A DNA stretch of 64,000 nucleotides from Chloroflexota bacterium (GTDB lineage: Bacteria; Chloroflexota; UBA6077; FW602-bin22; CADDYW01): NCBI GenBank assembly GCA_021324795.1, contig JAJPIK010000102.1:62001-126000 (forward strand). The letters run 5' to 3'. Positions 46,549 through 55,726 of the stretch are shown here, piece by piece (within the stretch, counting starts at the first letter, position 1; every line of letters begins with the position of its first letter). The notes under the pieces were generated by a model. That model saw nothing but the letters and a program-made list of their open reading frames with translations. It was not told the DNA's origin and searched no databases. The translations under genes were made by a program, and so were the position numbers.

Positions 46549-47409
46549 TCACTTTAGATACTCGGTGTGTCCGTTCTTCATCAGCCAGTCCTTCAGATAG
46601 ACGTAGCTATCGTGGGCGCACTGGTCCTCGTCGCGATTGTCGGTGTCAACTTCCATCGAGAAAATGACGTCTTCTTTCTCGCCGGCCTGGGCCAGCAGCG
46701 GCAGCACCCGTTCGAAGTCGACCAGCCCCGCTCCGACGGCGACACCGTTGTAGGTGTCATTCTCCAGGACGTAATCGCGCACGTGCGCGTGCATAGTATA
46801 AGGCAGGCACTTGCGGGTGGCCTCGACCGGATCCTCCCCGAGGATAAGCCAGTTACCGGTGTCGCTCTGAATGCCGACGTTGTCCAGACCGGTCTCCATG
46901 CAGATGCGGATCAGTTCGTCTGACTGCCAGTAATCGTAGTTCTCCTGGCAGATGCGAATGCCGTGATCTTTCGCGATCTGGCCAATCTCCTTGAGCATCT
47001 GGATGGCGACTTTGATCTGCCCCTCGCGGGTCATCCGACCGTTTCGCTGGCAGCCGAAATTCGACGTCCGTGCGCCCAGGTAGGCGGCGACCTCCAAGTT
47101 GCGACGTGCCTCGGCGAGAGAAGCCGCCCTCACCTCGGCATCGTTATGCACAGCGACGCTGCCAAATCCGACCATCGCGACTAGATCGTTCTCTTTCAGG
47201 CGTGCCTTGAGCTCCTCGAGGTAGCCTCGGCTGGTGTCCGGCAGCGACCGAACCCCGAAATCGATCCCCATTGGACTGAAGCCGAACTCTTTCCTGATCT
47301 CGACAGTCTTGTTGAAAACGTAGTCAAATGCCTCGGCTGGGCCGAGCCCTTTCTGTCGAACTTGCCGGTGCCAGTTCTGTGCTGCCAGGGAGCCAATGAT
47401 GATACCCAT
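46549..47409 (-). CDS. Sugar phosphate isomerase/epimerase
   Basis: ICQENYDYWQSDELIRICMETGLDNVGIQSDTGNWLILGEDPVEATRKCLPYTMHAHVRDYV. Confidence 0.85.
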   Translation of the reverse strand: MGIIIGSLAAQNWHRQVRQKGLGPAEAFDYVFNKTVEIRKEFGFSPMGIDFGVRSLPDTSRGYLEELKARLKENDLVAMVGFGSVAVHNDAEVRAASLAEARRNLEVAAYLGARTSNFGCQRNGRMTREGQIKVAIQMLKEIGQIAKDHGIRICQENYDYWQSDELIRICMETGLDNVGIQSDTGNWLILGEDPVEATRKCLPYTMHAHVRDYVLENDTYNGVAVGAGLVDFERVLPLLAQAGEKEDVIFSMEVDTDNRDEDQCAHDSYVYLKDWLMKNGHTEYLK

Positions 47410-47654
47410 GCTTCCACTCCTTATCGAGGCTCATGCTAGTCTTGATCGCTTGGATTCGTCAACGCACCGTCGAGGCAGCCAGGAACGAGCCGAGTTACAA
47501 CGATTGACGCGGGAACCGGGATCACGCCTCGCGATTTTCGCGGGCCGACGTCAGGTCGGTAAGACCAATTTGCCGGGGCGAACCTGGACGATTACTCTAC
47601 CTGGCACATATAGCAGGGCCAGTTGGGTTGGACAGGATTGGAACGATGGTCTTT

Positions 47655-49322
47655 TTATTGGTTGAGCATCCCGTAATCCTTCTCCACTCGCTCCGGACTC
47701 ACCAGCCCTTCCCGAACGTCGTTTAAAACACGCTCGCGGGGCCGCTGGCGCGGGTCGCCCAGACCACCGCCGCCGGGGAGCTCGATCCAGAGTTCGGTTT
47801 GGGGATCCGGGTAGATCGTCGCTTTGGGGTTAGGCCGCTCGATTGTGCCGTCGGGGTGCTTGAGAAAGTAGTCACCAGGGGCGCCAGCTTGGCCACCTTG
47901 GAGGCCGCGGGCGGGAAATTGGAGACGGTCGAAGAAGGGAGAGAAAGTATAGGGACGGTTGGTGCGCAGCCCGGCGATCACCAGCCGGTGGCCAAGGCCA
48001 CCCCGGAACTGACCGGGCCCGCCCGAGTCCGGGCGCAGTGCCTTCTCTAGGACGACTAGCGGTGAGCGGTTCTCGATGATCTCGACGGCGGTGCCGGAGA
48101 TGCCCGAGGGAAACGCAGTCGACGAGAGACCATCGAGGCCGGTCCGAGCGCCGGTCCCGCCGGCGTTGAAGAACAGCAGGTTGAAGCGACGTCCGTCCGG
48201 GTAGAAGCCATGGAACTGGGTGTTCCAGAGGTTCGCCGAGCCCTCGGCCATGATCCGGTCCGGTACAACCTCAGCGAGCGCACCGAAGATCAACGCTGGC
48301 AGAAAGTGGCCGAGGATGTGTCGGGCAGCGACCGGGGCAGGGCGCCGACAGTTCAGGATGCAGCCTTCCGGCGCGGTCACGGTGAGTGAGCGGAAGCTGC
48401 CCTCGTTGTTCGGCACGTCGGGGGCGAGCAGCGCCTTCAGGGCAAAGGTGGCGTAAGCCTCGGTATAATTCAGGACGACGTTAATTCCGTACCGACTCTC
48501 CGGCGAGGTCCCGGCGAAATCGACGTGAACAGCCTCTCCTTTGATGTCGACCCGTACCTGTAAGCGGATCGGCTCGTCGTAGCCGTCGGTCATCGTCACG
48601 TTTTCATAGGAGCCGTCCGGTAGACGGGCGATCGCCTCGCGCATGGCACGATCGGACCGAGCGATGATCTCGTCGGCAAGCGGCTCGATCGTTGTGAAAC
48701 CAAACTCGTCCATGAACTCGCTCAGCCGGGCCGCGCCGACGTCGTTCGCCGCGGTCATCGAGTAGAGTTCGGCAGTCACTTCGCTCGGCGCTCGGATGTT
48801 GTTCTGAATGATCCGAAAGAGATCTTCGTTCGGCTTGCCCTCGACGAAGAGCCGACTGATCGGGATGAATAAACCTTCTTCATAGAGCTCGCGGGCGTCC
48901 GCGGAAAAGACCCGGCCGCCGATGTCGGCGACGTGGCAAATGTTGCCGAAGAACGCGACGAGCTTCCCTTGATGAAAAGTTGGCGTGATGACTGTGATGT
49001 CAAGCAGGTGCCCGGAGGTCTTCCAGGGATCGTTGGTGATCCAGACGTCACCCGGTTTGATCGTTTCGGGGGGGAACTCGGCAAGGAAATGACGAATGCA
49101 ATTCGCCATCGAGTTGATGTGGCCAGGGGTACCGGTGATCGCCTGGGCGAGGAGATAGCCGCGCGCGTCAAAGACGCAAGCCGAAAGGTCACCCGCTTCC
49201 GCGACCGGCGGAGAAAACGAGGTGTGGACCAGCGCGGTCGCCTGCTCATTGACGACCCCGATCAAGCGGCTCCAGAAGACTTCCAACGCGAAAGGATCAA
49301 TGGTTGAAACGGCTTGCGCCAT
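47655..49322 (-). CDS. Hydantoinase B/oxoprolinase family protein
   Basis: DPFALEVFWSRLIGVVNEQATALVHTSFSPPVAEAGDLSACVFDARG; GHINSMANCIRHFLAEFP; GLGDPRQRP near C-terminus. ORF-track start at 49424 reads through a hairpin; trimmed to MAQAVSTID. Confidence 0.93.
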   Translation of the reverse strand: MAQAVSTIDPFALEVFWSRLIGVVNEQATALVHTSFSPPVAEAGDLSACVFDARGYLLAQAITGTPGHINSMANCIRHFLAEFPPETIKPGDVWITNDPWKTSGHLLDITVITPTFHQGKLVAFFGNICHVADIGGRVFSADARELYEEGLFIPISRLFVEGKPNEDLFRIIQNNIRAPSEVTAELYSMTAANDVGAARLSEFMDEFGFTTIEPLADEIIARSDRAMREAIARLPDGSYENVTMTDGYDEPIRLQVRVDIKGEAVHVDFAGTSPESRYGINVVLNYTEAYATFALKALLAPDVPNNEGSFRSLTVTAPEGCILNCRRPAPVAARHILGHFLPALIFGALAEVVPDRIMAEGSANLWNTQFHGFYPDGRRFNLLFFNAGGTGARTGLDGLSSTAFPSGISGTAVEIIENRSPLVVLEKALRPDSGGPGQFRGGLGHRLVIAGLRTNRPYTFSPFFDRLQFPARGLQGGQAGAPGDYFLKHPDGTIERPNPKATIYPDPQTELWIELPGGGGLGDPRQRPRERVLNDVREGLVSPERVEKDYGMLNQ

Positions 49323-49364
49323 TGCGCTACTCCACTGAAATTTCCTTAGCCCGTCGGCTCCGGC

Positions 49365-49414
49365 CCCGGGTTCCCTCACCTCTCCCGCGCACGGGAGAGG
49401 TGAGGGAACCCGGG
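49365..49414. repeat. Perfect palindromic repeat element (MITE/REP-like)
   Basis: 23-bp perfect arms CCCGGGTTCCCTCACCTCTCCCG / CGGGAGAGGTGAGGGAACCCGGG with CGCA loop, between hydantoinase A and B genes. Confidence 0.85.
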
Positions 49415-49436
49415 ATTTACCCAATCAAACGGCTCT

Positions 49437-51527
49437 TCACTCCAGCTCGATCACCAGATTCGACCAATCGTCGACCATAACCTGACCTCGTCCGCCGACG
49501 ACGACTGTCGACTCCCGCTCTTCGACGACGGCCGGCCCGTTGAAGTGCGCGCCGGCCGCCAGGCGATTTCGATTGTAGACCGGAACAGTTACGAAGCCGC
49601 CGCACTCCGGCAGATAGATCGGCCGCTCACCCTTGAGCGCAGCCCGAGCGTCCCGGTAACCATCCGAGCGCAGTGGCCGAACCTCCGGTCGCGGACCGGA
49701 GACGCTCAGTCGCCAGTTGAGCGCCTCAACCGGCACGCCCGGCGCAGCACGCTTGAAGAGGCTGAGATAGACCGCGTCGAACACCCCTCGAATTTCGGTC
49801 CGGCTCGCCTTGCTGAGCCGACCAAGCGGGATCGGTACCAAGATCTGGTGGGCCTGACCAGCCAGACGCATCTCGGCGGTGCGGACGAACGAGATCTGGT
49901 CGGGCGAGACCTGAGCCGCGGCGAGGAGGTCCCGGCCCTGTTTCTCCATGTCAGCAAACAATCGATCGATCTCCACCCAGTCCAGGCTATCGAGCAGGCC
50001 AGCCGCGCCGCGGACGAAGCTGAAGGCGAGCGGCGCCACCAGGAAGCCGATCGTCGAGCCAACACCGGCCGCGAACGGGGCGATGATCTGACGCAGACGG
50101 AGGATGGACGCGACCTGATAAGCGTGGACCGGACCGGCGCCGCCGAAGGCGAAGAGGGGGAAGCGCCGGACGTCCTTTCCCCGCTCGACCGCGTGCATCC
50201 GGGCGGCCGATGCCATATTCTCATTCACTGTCTGGTGAATCGCCCAAGCCGCCTCGGTGACCGACTTGTGGATTGGCTCAGCGATGTGACGACGGATGGC
50301 TTGCTCGGCCGCGGCGCGGTCGAGCTTCAACTGGCCTCCGAGGAAGAAGTCGGGATCGAGATAACCCAGGACAAGGTCGGCGTCGGTGACGGTCGGCAGC
50401 TCTCCGCCCAGTCCATAGCAGGCCGGCCCCGGCGCGGCACCGGCGCTCTCCGGACCAACCTTGATCAGGCCAAAGCGGTCGATCCGGGCGATCGAGCCGC
50501 CGCCCGCGCCGATCTCGATCAGATCGATTGCCGGCGCCTTGATTGGCAAGCCACTCCCCGGTTTGAAGCGATAGACCCGGTCGACCTCGAACTCGTTCGT
50601 CGTGAAAGGCTTGCCATTCTCGATCAGGCACGCCTTGGCGGTCGTCCCGCCCATGTCGAACGAGAGCAGGTCTGGCCATCCACTTTGCTGGCCAAGGTAG
50701 GCCGCGGCGAGCGCGCCAGCGGCTGGTCCGGATTCGATCAGCCGCACCGGAAATCGGGCTGCCGCCTCAGCGGTAGCGATTCCACCGTTCGAGAGCATCA
50801 GAAACAGGCGTCCACCGAAGTGGATTCGAGTGAGCTCGGCTTCCAGATCCGCCAGGTAGCGGTCAAGCATCTCCTGGACGTAGGCGTTGGCGACCGTCGT
50901 CGAGGTCCGCTCGTACTCGCGAATCTCGCCGGCGACCTCCGACGACAGTGACACCCGCAGCTTGGGCGCCCGGTCCGCGATCCGCTCTGCCACCAGCTTT
51001 TCATGCAACGGATTCCGGAAGGCGTGCAGAAAGACGACGGCGACGGCATGGATCTCCCGGCGCTCGATCTCGTCCAGGGCAGCGTCGACGGTCGCGAGGT
51101 CGATCGGTCGGTAGACCGTGCCATCGGCGAAGATGCGCTCGTCGACTTCGAAGCGGTCCTCCCGGGCGACGAGGGGACGCGGCTGCTCGAGCAGCAGATC
51201 GTACATGTCGTAGCGGTGCTCGCGGGCGATGTCGAGCACGTCCTTGAAGCCGCGAGTGGTCAGCAGCGCGGTACGCGCGCCGCTGCGTTGAATGATCGCA
51301 TTGGTAACCAGCGTCGTGCCGTGAATGACGTTGCGGAGCGCCTCGGCGCTAACTCCTGCTGCCTCGAGGCTCTGGGCGATCGCCCGCAAGACGCCAACCG
51401 ATGGATCCTCCGGTGTGGTCAAGGTCTTGGCAATGTGAAAGGCGCCGGTGGAGTCGTTGACCAGCAGAACGTCGGTAAACGTCCCGCCGACGTCGACTCC
51501 GACGCGAAAGCTCAAAGCAGCAGGCAC
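49437..51527 (-). CDS. Hydantoinase A/oxoprolinase family protein
   Basis: FRVGVDVGGTFTDVLLV..., VIHGTTLVTNAIIQRSGARTALLTTRGFKDVLDI, SFDMGGTTAKACLIENG. Confidence 0.95.
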   Translation of the reverse strand: MPAALSFRVGVDVGGTFTDVLLVNDSTGAFHIAKTLTTPEDPSVGVLRAIAQSLEAAGVSAEALRNVIHGTTLVTNAIIQRSGARTALLTTRGFKDVLDIAREHRYDMYDLLLEQPRPLVAREDRFEVDERIFADGTVYRPIDLATVDAALDEIERREIHAVAVVFLHAFRNPLHEKLVAERIADRAPKLRVSLSSEVAGEIREYERTSTTVANAYVQEMLDRYLADLEAELTRIHFGGRLFLMLSNGGIATAEAAARFPVRLIESGPAAGALAAAYLGQQSGWPDLLSFDMGGTTAKACLIENGKPFTTNEFEVDRVYRFKPGSGLPIKAPAIDLIEIGAGGGSIARIDRFGLIKVGPESAGAAPGPACYGLGGELPTVTDADLVLGYLDPDFFLGGQLKLDRAAAEQAIRRHIAEPIHKSVTEAAWAIHQTVNENMASAARMHAVERGKDVRRFPLFAFGGAGPVHAYQVASILRLRQIIAPFAAGVGSTIGFLVAPLAFSFVRGAAGLLDSLDWVEIDRLFADMEKQGRDLLAAAQVSPDQISFVRTAEMRLAGQAHQILVPIPLGRLSKASRTEIRGVFDAVYLSLFKRAAPGVPVEALNWRLSVSGPRPEVRPLRSDGYRDARAALKGERPIYLPECGGFVTVPVYNRNRLAAGAHFNGPAVVEERESTVVVGGRGQVMVDDWSNLVIELE

Positions 51528-51548
51528 AGCAAATCTCTCATTCGAGCG

Positions 51549-52529
51549 TTACTGCACGCGACCGACCGATACCGGAATCGTCGGCATCGCATCTTTGGTC
51601 TCGGTCACCTCCACCGGCCCCGGCAATACCCTCAGGCACAGATAGCTGACGCTGCCGAAGAGGAGGGCCATGACGCCGGCGTGGAGAAGGGCACTGAAGA
51701 GGCCCATGCCGGTCGAGACAACCACCGCACCGGTGAGTGATTGGGCAAGGATGAGAACCACCGCGGCAAAGCTTGCCCAGACGAGGTCAGGACGCACCGC
51801 CCGAAAACTCCAGGCACGTACAGCCAGGCCAACCAGGAAGACGACGGCGAGCAAAGCGGCGAAGCGATGGGCGAAGACCGGGCCGGTGGGGTAGCCGAGG
51901 CGCGGCACGACCTGGCCGTTGCAGAGCGGCCAGCCGTAACAGCCCATGTTCAATCCAGCATGCCGGATGTAGGCGCCCAGGTAGACAACGACGAGCAGGA
52001 AAAGCAGCGCCGTCCAGGCGGCGCGGACGTAGCCACGGCTGACCGTCTGACGACGGAGCTGACGAGTCGCTTCGGACTCGCCGACCGAGGTCGCTACCAG
52101 CAACGCGCTGGCGAAGGCGGCAAGCGAGATGCCGAAGTGCAAGGCGAGCACAAGCGGGTTCTGAGGATAAAGTACCGCCCAGGCGCCCATGCCAGCTTGC
52201 AGGAAGAGTGTACCAACCATCAGGATGGCAAGAATGCGGATCTCCCGGTTCTGGCGATAGGCCAGCCAGGCACTGACCGCGAGCGAGAGAACGAGAATCG
52301 TCTCGATTCCGGTCACCGCGCGGTGGCTGAACTCGATCATCGTCGAGACAGCAAATTCTGGAATCAACTCGCCGTGACAAAGCGGCCAAGAGCGGCCGCA
52401 GCCTTCTGCCGAGCCGGTGTTCGTCACCGTCGCCCCCATGACGAGGACGATGAACATCCCGATAGCCGTTGCCCAGGCCAACGGCTTCAACAGAGGAACA
52501 GCGATTGAGCGAGGATCATGCCGATTCAT
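51549..52529 (-). CDS. COX15/CtaA heme A synthase family protein
   Basis: VTNTGSAEGCGRSWPLCHGELIPEF, EFSHRAVTGIETILVLSLAV, GAYIRHAGLNMGCYGWPLCNGQVVP, HRFAALLAV. Confidence 0.93.
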   Translation of the reverse strand: MNRHDPRSIAVPLLKPLAWATAIGMFIVLVMGATVTNTGSAEGCGRSWPLCHGELIPEFAVSTMIEFSHRAVTGIETILVLSLAVSAWLAYRQNREIRILAILMVGTLFLQAGMGAWAVLYPQNPLVLALHFGISLAAFASALLVATSVGESEATRQLRRQTVSRGYVRAAWTALLFLLVVVYLGAYIRHAGLNMGCYGWPLCNGQVVPRLGYPTGPVFAHRFAALLAVVFLVGLAVRAWSFRAVRPDLVWASFAAVVLILAQSLTGAVVVSTGMGLFSALLHAGVMALLFGSVSYLCLRVLPGPVEVTETKDAMPTIPVSVGRVQ

Positions 52530-52730
52530 TTAGGCCCCTTGCTGTGGACGCGGCAGATTGGTACCGTCTGAGATCGACAATCATGCTAACAGGTTTGGCG
52601 GCAGTGGAAAAGTGTCGCCGATCAGCCTGCCGTTACGGTATGTCCTCCGATTGGCGCACCTTCTATGGCACCTCCAGGGCGTCAGTGAGCGGCCGCGCAG
52701 AATCCTTCAGGCGCGGCCTTTCTTCTCTCT

Positions 52731-53504
52731 TCATCCCCGTTTTTGTCGGTAGAAGATGCACAGATCGGTGAGGTGACATGCTCCACAACGCGGGAAGTGG
52801 GCCTTGCAAATCACGCGGGCGTGCCGCGAGAGCTCTTGGTAGAGATGACGGCGTTGAGCTGCCGTGAGCTGACTGACCGCGGCACCGAGCACACGGTTGA
52901 GGCGGGGCGAGTCGACGCCGACACCGAGGCGGGAGAAAAGCCGGAGCAGCGGCTGCGTGAGCGGCATCATCATCCGATCGAAGACATCGAACATGACCTT
53001 TTGCGCGAGGTGCGTGCCAACTCCGGGCAACGACGTCAGGTAGCTTTCCAGGGTGGCATCATCCCAGCTTTGAAGCGGGATGAACGAGCCGTCCGGAAAA
53101 TCGTCCCGCATCCGCGCGACCAGTGCTTGAATGAAGCTGGCACGCTGGTGTGCAAAGCCGGTAGCTTTGACGAGGGCTTCAATCTCGGTGAGAGGGGCAT
53201 CGGCGAGGTCGTCCCAGATTGGGTAACGACTGCGCAATCGATCGAAGGCGAATCGCGCGGTGCTTGGCACCGTTCGGTAGGCCAGCAGGCCGTAGACGAG
53301 CGCCGCTAGCGGATCAGTGGTGAAGGTGCTGTCTTCGACGCCATCGAGCGGAAACCGCTGAAGCCAGGCGAATGGAAATGGAGATCTCGGAGAAGATGCT
53401 TCTTCGCTGAATCCCCCGTTGACTTGGTTACTGAGAATGCCAACCAAGCTCGTATCCTTCCAAATTGCTTGTCGTCGGGCAACGCTACAGACCTCTTCGG
53501 CCAA
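52731..53504 (-). CDS. Endonuclease III-like HhH-GPD/[4Fe-4S] protein with non-canonical catalytic residues
   Basis: HhH LPGVGTHLAQKVMFDVF and exact C-x6-C-x2-C-x5-C (CKAHFPRCGACHLTDLC). Confidence 0.8.
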   Translation of the reverse strand: MAEEVCSVARRQAIWKDTSLVGILSNQVNGGFSEEASSPRSPFPFAWLQRFPLDGVEDSTFTTDPLAALVYGLLAYRTVPSTARFAFDRLRSRYPIWDDLADAPLTEIEALVKATGFAHQRASFIQALVARMRDDFPDGSFIPLQSWDDATLESYLTSLPGVGTHLAQKVMFDVFDRMMMPLTQPLLRLFSRLGVGVDSPRLNRVLGAAVSQLTAAQRRHLYQELSRHARVICKAHFPRCGACHLTDLCIFYRQKRG

Positions 53505-53894
53505 TACTTCGGCCCATGCGTCCCTAATTGCAGAATGGTCTTCTTTTTTTACTCTAGTTATCCAAGCGGTCTGGGAGTGTCAGATGCCCGGTCCGGGATT
53601 TCAAACCCGAAATTAGTGCAGAGTGCCCAATAATCCACCTCGCGTCATTATAGAAGGTCGCACGTCTCCTGATTCAGCGAGAAAAATGCCCCGGTGGACA
53701 TTCCGAAAACTGAGTACCCACTCGATGTTCGGCAAAGTGCACAAATCTTTTCGCCGATCTTCCGGATCGCGACTCCGTAGAACGTCGTCAGCTGCTCGCG
53801 TAGGCTGGTCATGAGACCACTTCCCCGACCAGGGTTGCACTCAAATGGGGAGGCCGGCCTTGATCAGACTAACTCGAGAAGGGAGAAAACCAGC

Positions 53895-55306
53895 GTGTCG
53901 GAACTGCCTCAGACGATTGCCGACGCGGCGCAATGGCTTCGCGACGGACGAATCACCTCAGTTGCCCTGACCGAGGCGTTGCTCGATCGGAGCCACGCTG
54001 CCCAGGACACTCTCGCGGCTTTTATCACGATCAACGATGCCTCGGCCTTTGAAGCCGCTCGTCGCGCTGACCGCGAGCTGGCCCAGGGGATCGACCGTGG
54101 CCCGCTGCAGGGGATACCTATCGCGATCAAGGACCTCATCGCGACCGCTGACGCGCCGACGACTGCGAATAGTCGGGTGCTTGATCCCGAGTGGGGGCGG
54201 CGTGCCGATGCGACGGTCGTCCGGAAGCTCCGGACGGCGGGAGCCGTCATCATCGGAAAACTTGGCCTGCACGAGTTCGCCATCGGATGGCCAGACCCGT
54301 CGACCGGCTTCCGCATTCCGAAGAATCCTTGGGATCTCTCACGTAGCCCGGGGGATCCAGTTCCGGGACGGGAGTCGCGGTCGCGGCTGGCCTGGTTCTC
54401 GGAGGGCTCGGAACGGACACCGGCGGCTCGATTCGGGGACCATCCGCCTATTGTGGCATTACTGGGATCAAGCCGACCTTCGGGCGGGTCAGCAAAGAAG
54501 GATGCGTGCCGTTAGGGTATAGCCTGGACAACATTGGGCCGATGACCCGCACGGTCCGCGACTGCGCCATGATGCTTCAGATCATGGCCGGATACGATCC
54601 CGCCGATCCGTGCACCGAGCCGGTGGCGGTGCCGGACATGACGGCAGAGATGGATGGCTCACTCGCGAACGTCCGGATCGGCGTGCCGGGAGAGTATTTC
54701 TTCACGGTGCCGGAGTTGGACGGCGAGGTCAAAGCCGCGGTGCTGACCGCGCTCGACCAGATGAAAGCGGCCGGAGCCACGCTCGTCGATGTGAAGATCC
54801 CGCACGCGGCCGAAGCCCGGGTCGCCCAGCGTGTCACGATGCTCAGCGAGGCTTATGCCTATCACGAACCGACTTTGCAGCGGTGTCCGGAGCTGTATGG
54901 CAAGTACACTCGCCAAACGATTCAGCAAGGTGCGTTCTTCAGCGCGGCCGATTACGTTCAGGCGCAGCGGGTGCGTGCCCTAATCAAGGCCGAATGCGCG
55001 GAGATCCTTGCACACGTCGACGTCGTGGTCGTGCCGACGATGCTCAACGTCGCTCCAACCTTCGCCGGCTATAACCCGGATGCCATGTTTAGCACTCCAA
55101 CGTTTACCGGTATCTGGAACCTCGTTGGGCTACCGGCTCTGAGTGTGTGCTGCGGCTTCTCAGACGCGAGCCTACCGGTCGCCATGCAGATCATCGGTAA
55201 ACCCTTCGCCGAGCCGATCGTCTTCAAAGTCGGCGACGCTTATCAACAGATCACCGATTGGCACACTCGTGTGCCCCGATTTGCAAAGGAGGTTCAACCC
55301 GTATGA
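53895..55306 (+). pseudogene. Amidase-signature enzyme with a -1 frameshift at a G run (54350-54354)
   Basis: IPIAIKDLIATADAPTTANSRVL in one frame; GSSSGTGVAVAAGLVLGGLGTDTGGSIRGPSAYCGITGIKPTFGRVSKEGCVPLGYSLDNIGPMTRTV continues in another; one extra G restores DLSRSPGGSSSGTG. Confidence 0.82.
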
Positions 55307-55521
55307 AGACGCCCAATGGGGAGAGCACGACGCCGTCTGCCGAGACGGTGGCCGAGGTCGACTTCGTCACTCGACGGACCGGACTTCCACTCACTCCGGA
55401 AGAGCGCGAACGGTTCATCAAGCTCTATCCGTCTCTCGTAGAGATGCTCCAGCAGCTCCGATTACCAGAGACGCGCTACAGCGAGCCCGCGCTGATCTTC
55501 CCGGCCACTGCAGATCGCTAA
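55303..55521 (+). CDS. Small GatC/AtzG-like (DUF4089-like) subunit
   Basis: 72 aa, ATGA overlap with amidase; FVTRRTGLPLTPEERERFIKLYPSLVEMLQQLRLPETRYSEPALIFPA. Confidence 0.65.
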   Translation: MKTPNGESTTPSAETVAEVDFVTRRTGLPLTPEERERFIKLYPSLVEMLQQLRLPETRYSEPALIFPATADR

Positions 55522-55543
55522 TAGATAGATGGGAGAGGAGGCA

Positions 55544-55726
55544 ATGGACCTCGAAAAGCTCAAGAACCTCGACGCTCTACTGCACCAGAATGGGTACTCC
55601 GACGACGTCTTCGCCGGCATCCTTCCCTATGTGCAGCTATACGTGACGACTCGGACAGGGCTCCGCGAGCTTCCGCTTCGCGACGTCGCCTCATCGCTGG
55701 TCATGATTGCGGGAGGCAAACGATGA
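55544..55726 (+). CDS. Small protein of unknown function (60 aa) coupled to second amidase
   Basis: GAGGAGG RBS, ATGA overlap with downstream amidase. Confidence 0.6.
   Translation: MDLEKLKNLDALLHQNGYSDDVFAGILPYVQLYVTTRTGLRELPLRDVASSLVMIAGGKR

Noticed and set aside
47410-47654. Intergenic region upstream of the isomerase gene as a hidden RNA gene
   Set aside because: No convincing conserved structure or promoter could be identified by eye.
53550-53620. tRNA-like string (ATCCAAGCGGTCTGGGAG...CCGGGATTTCAAACCCG)
   Set aside because: D-arm and T-arm-like fragments are present, but no acceptor stem, anticodon arm or correct spacing could be built; best regarded as coincidence or a decayed remnant.
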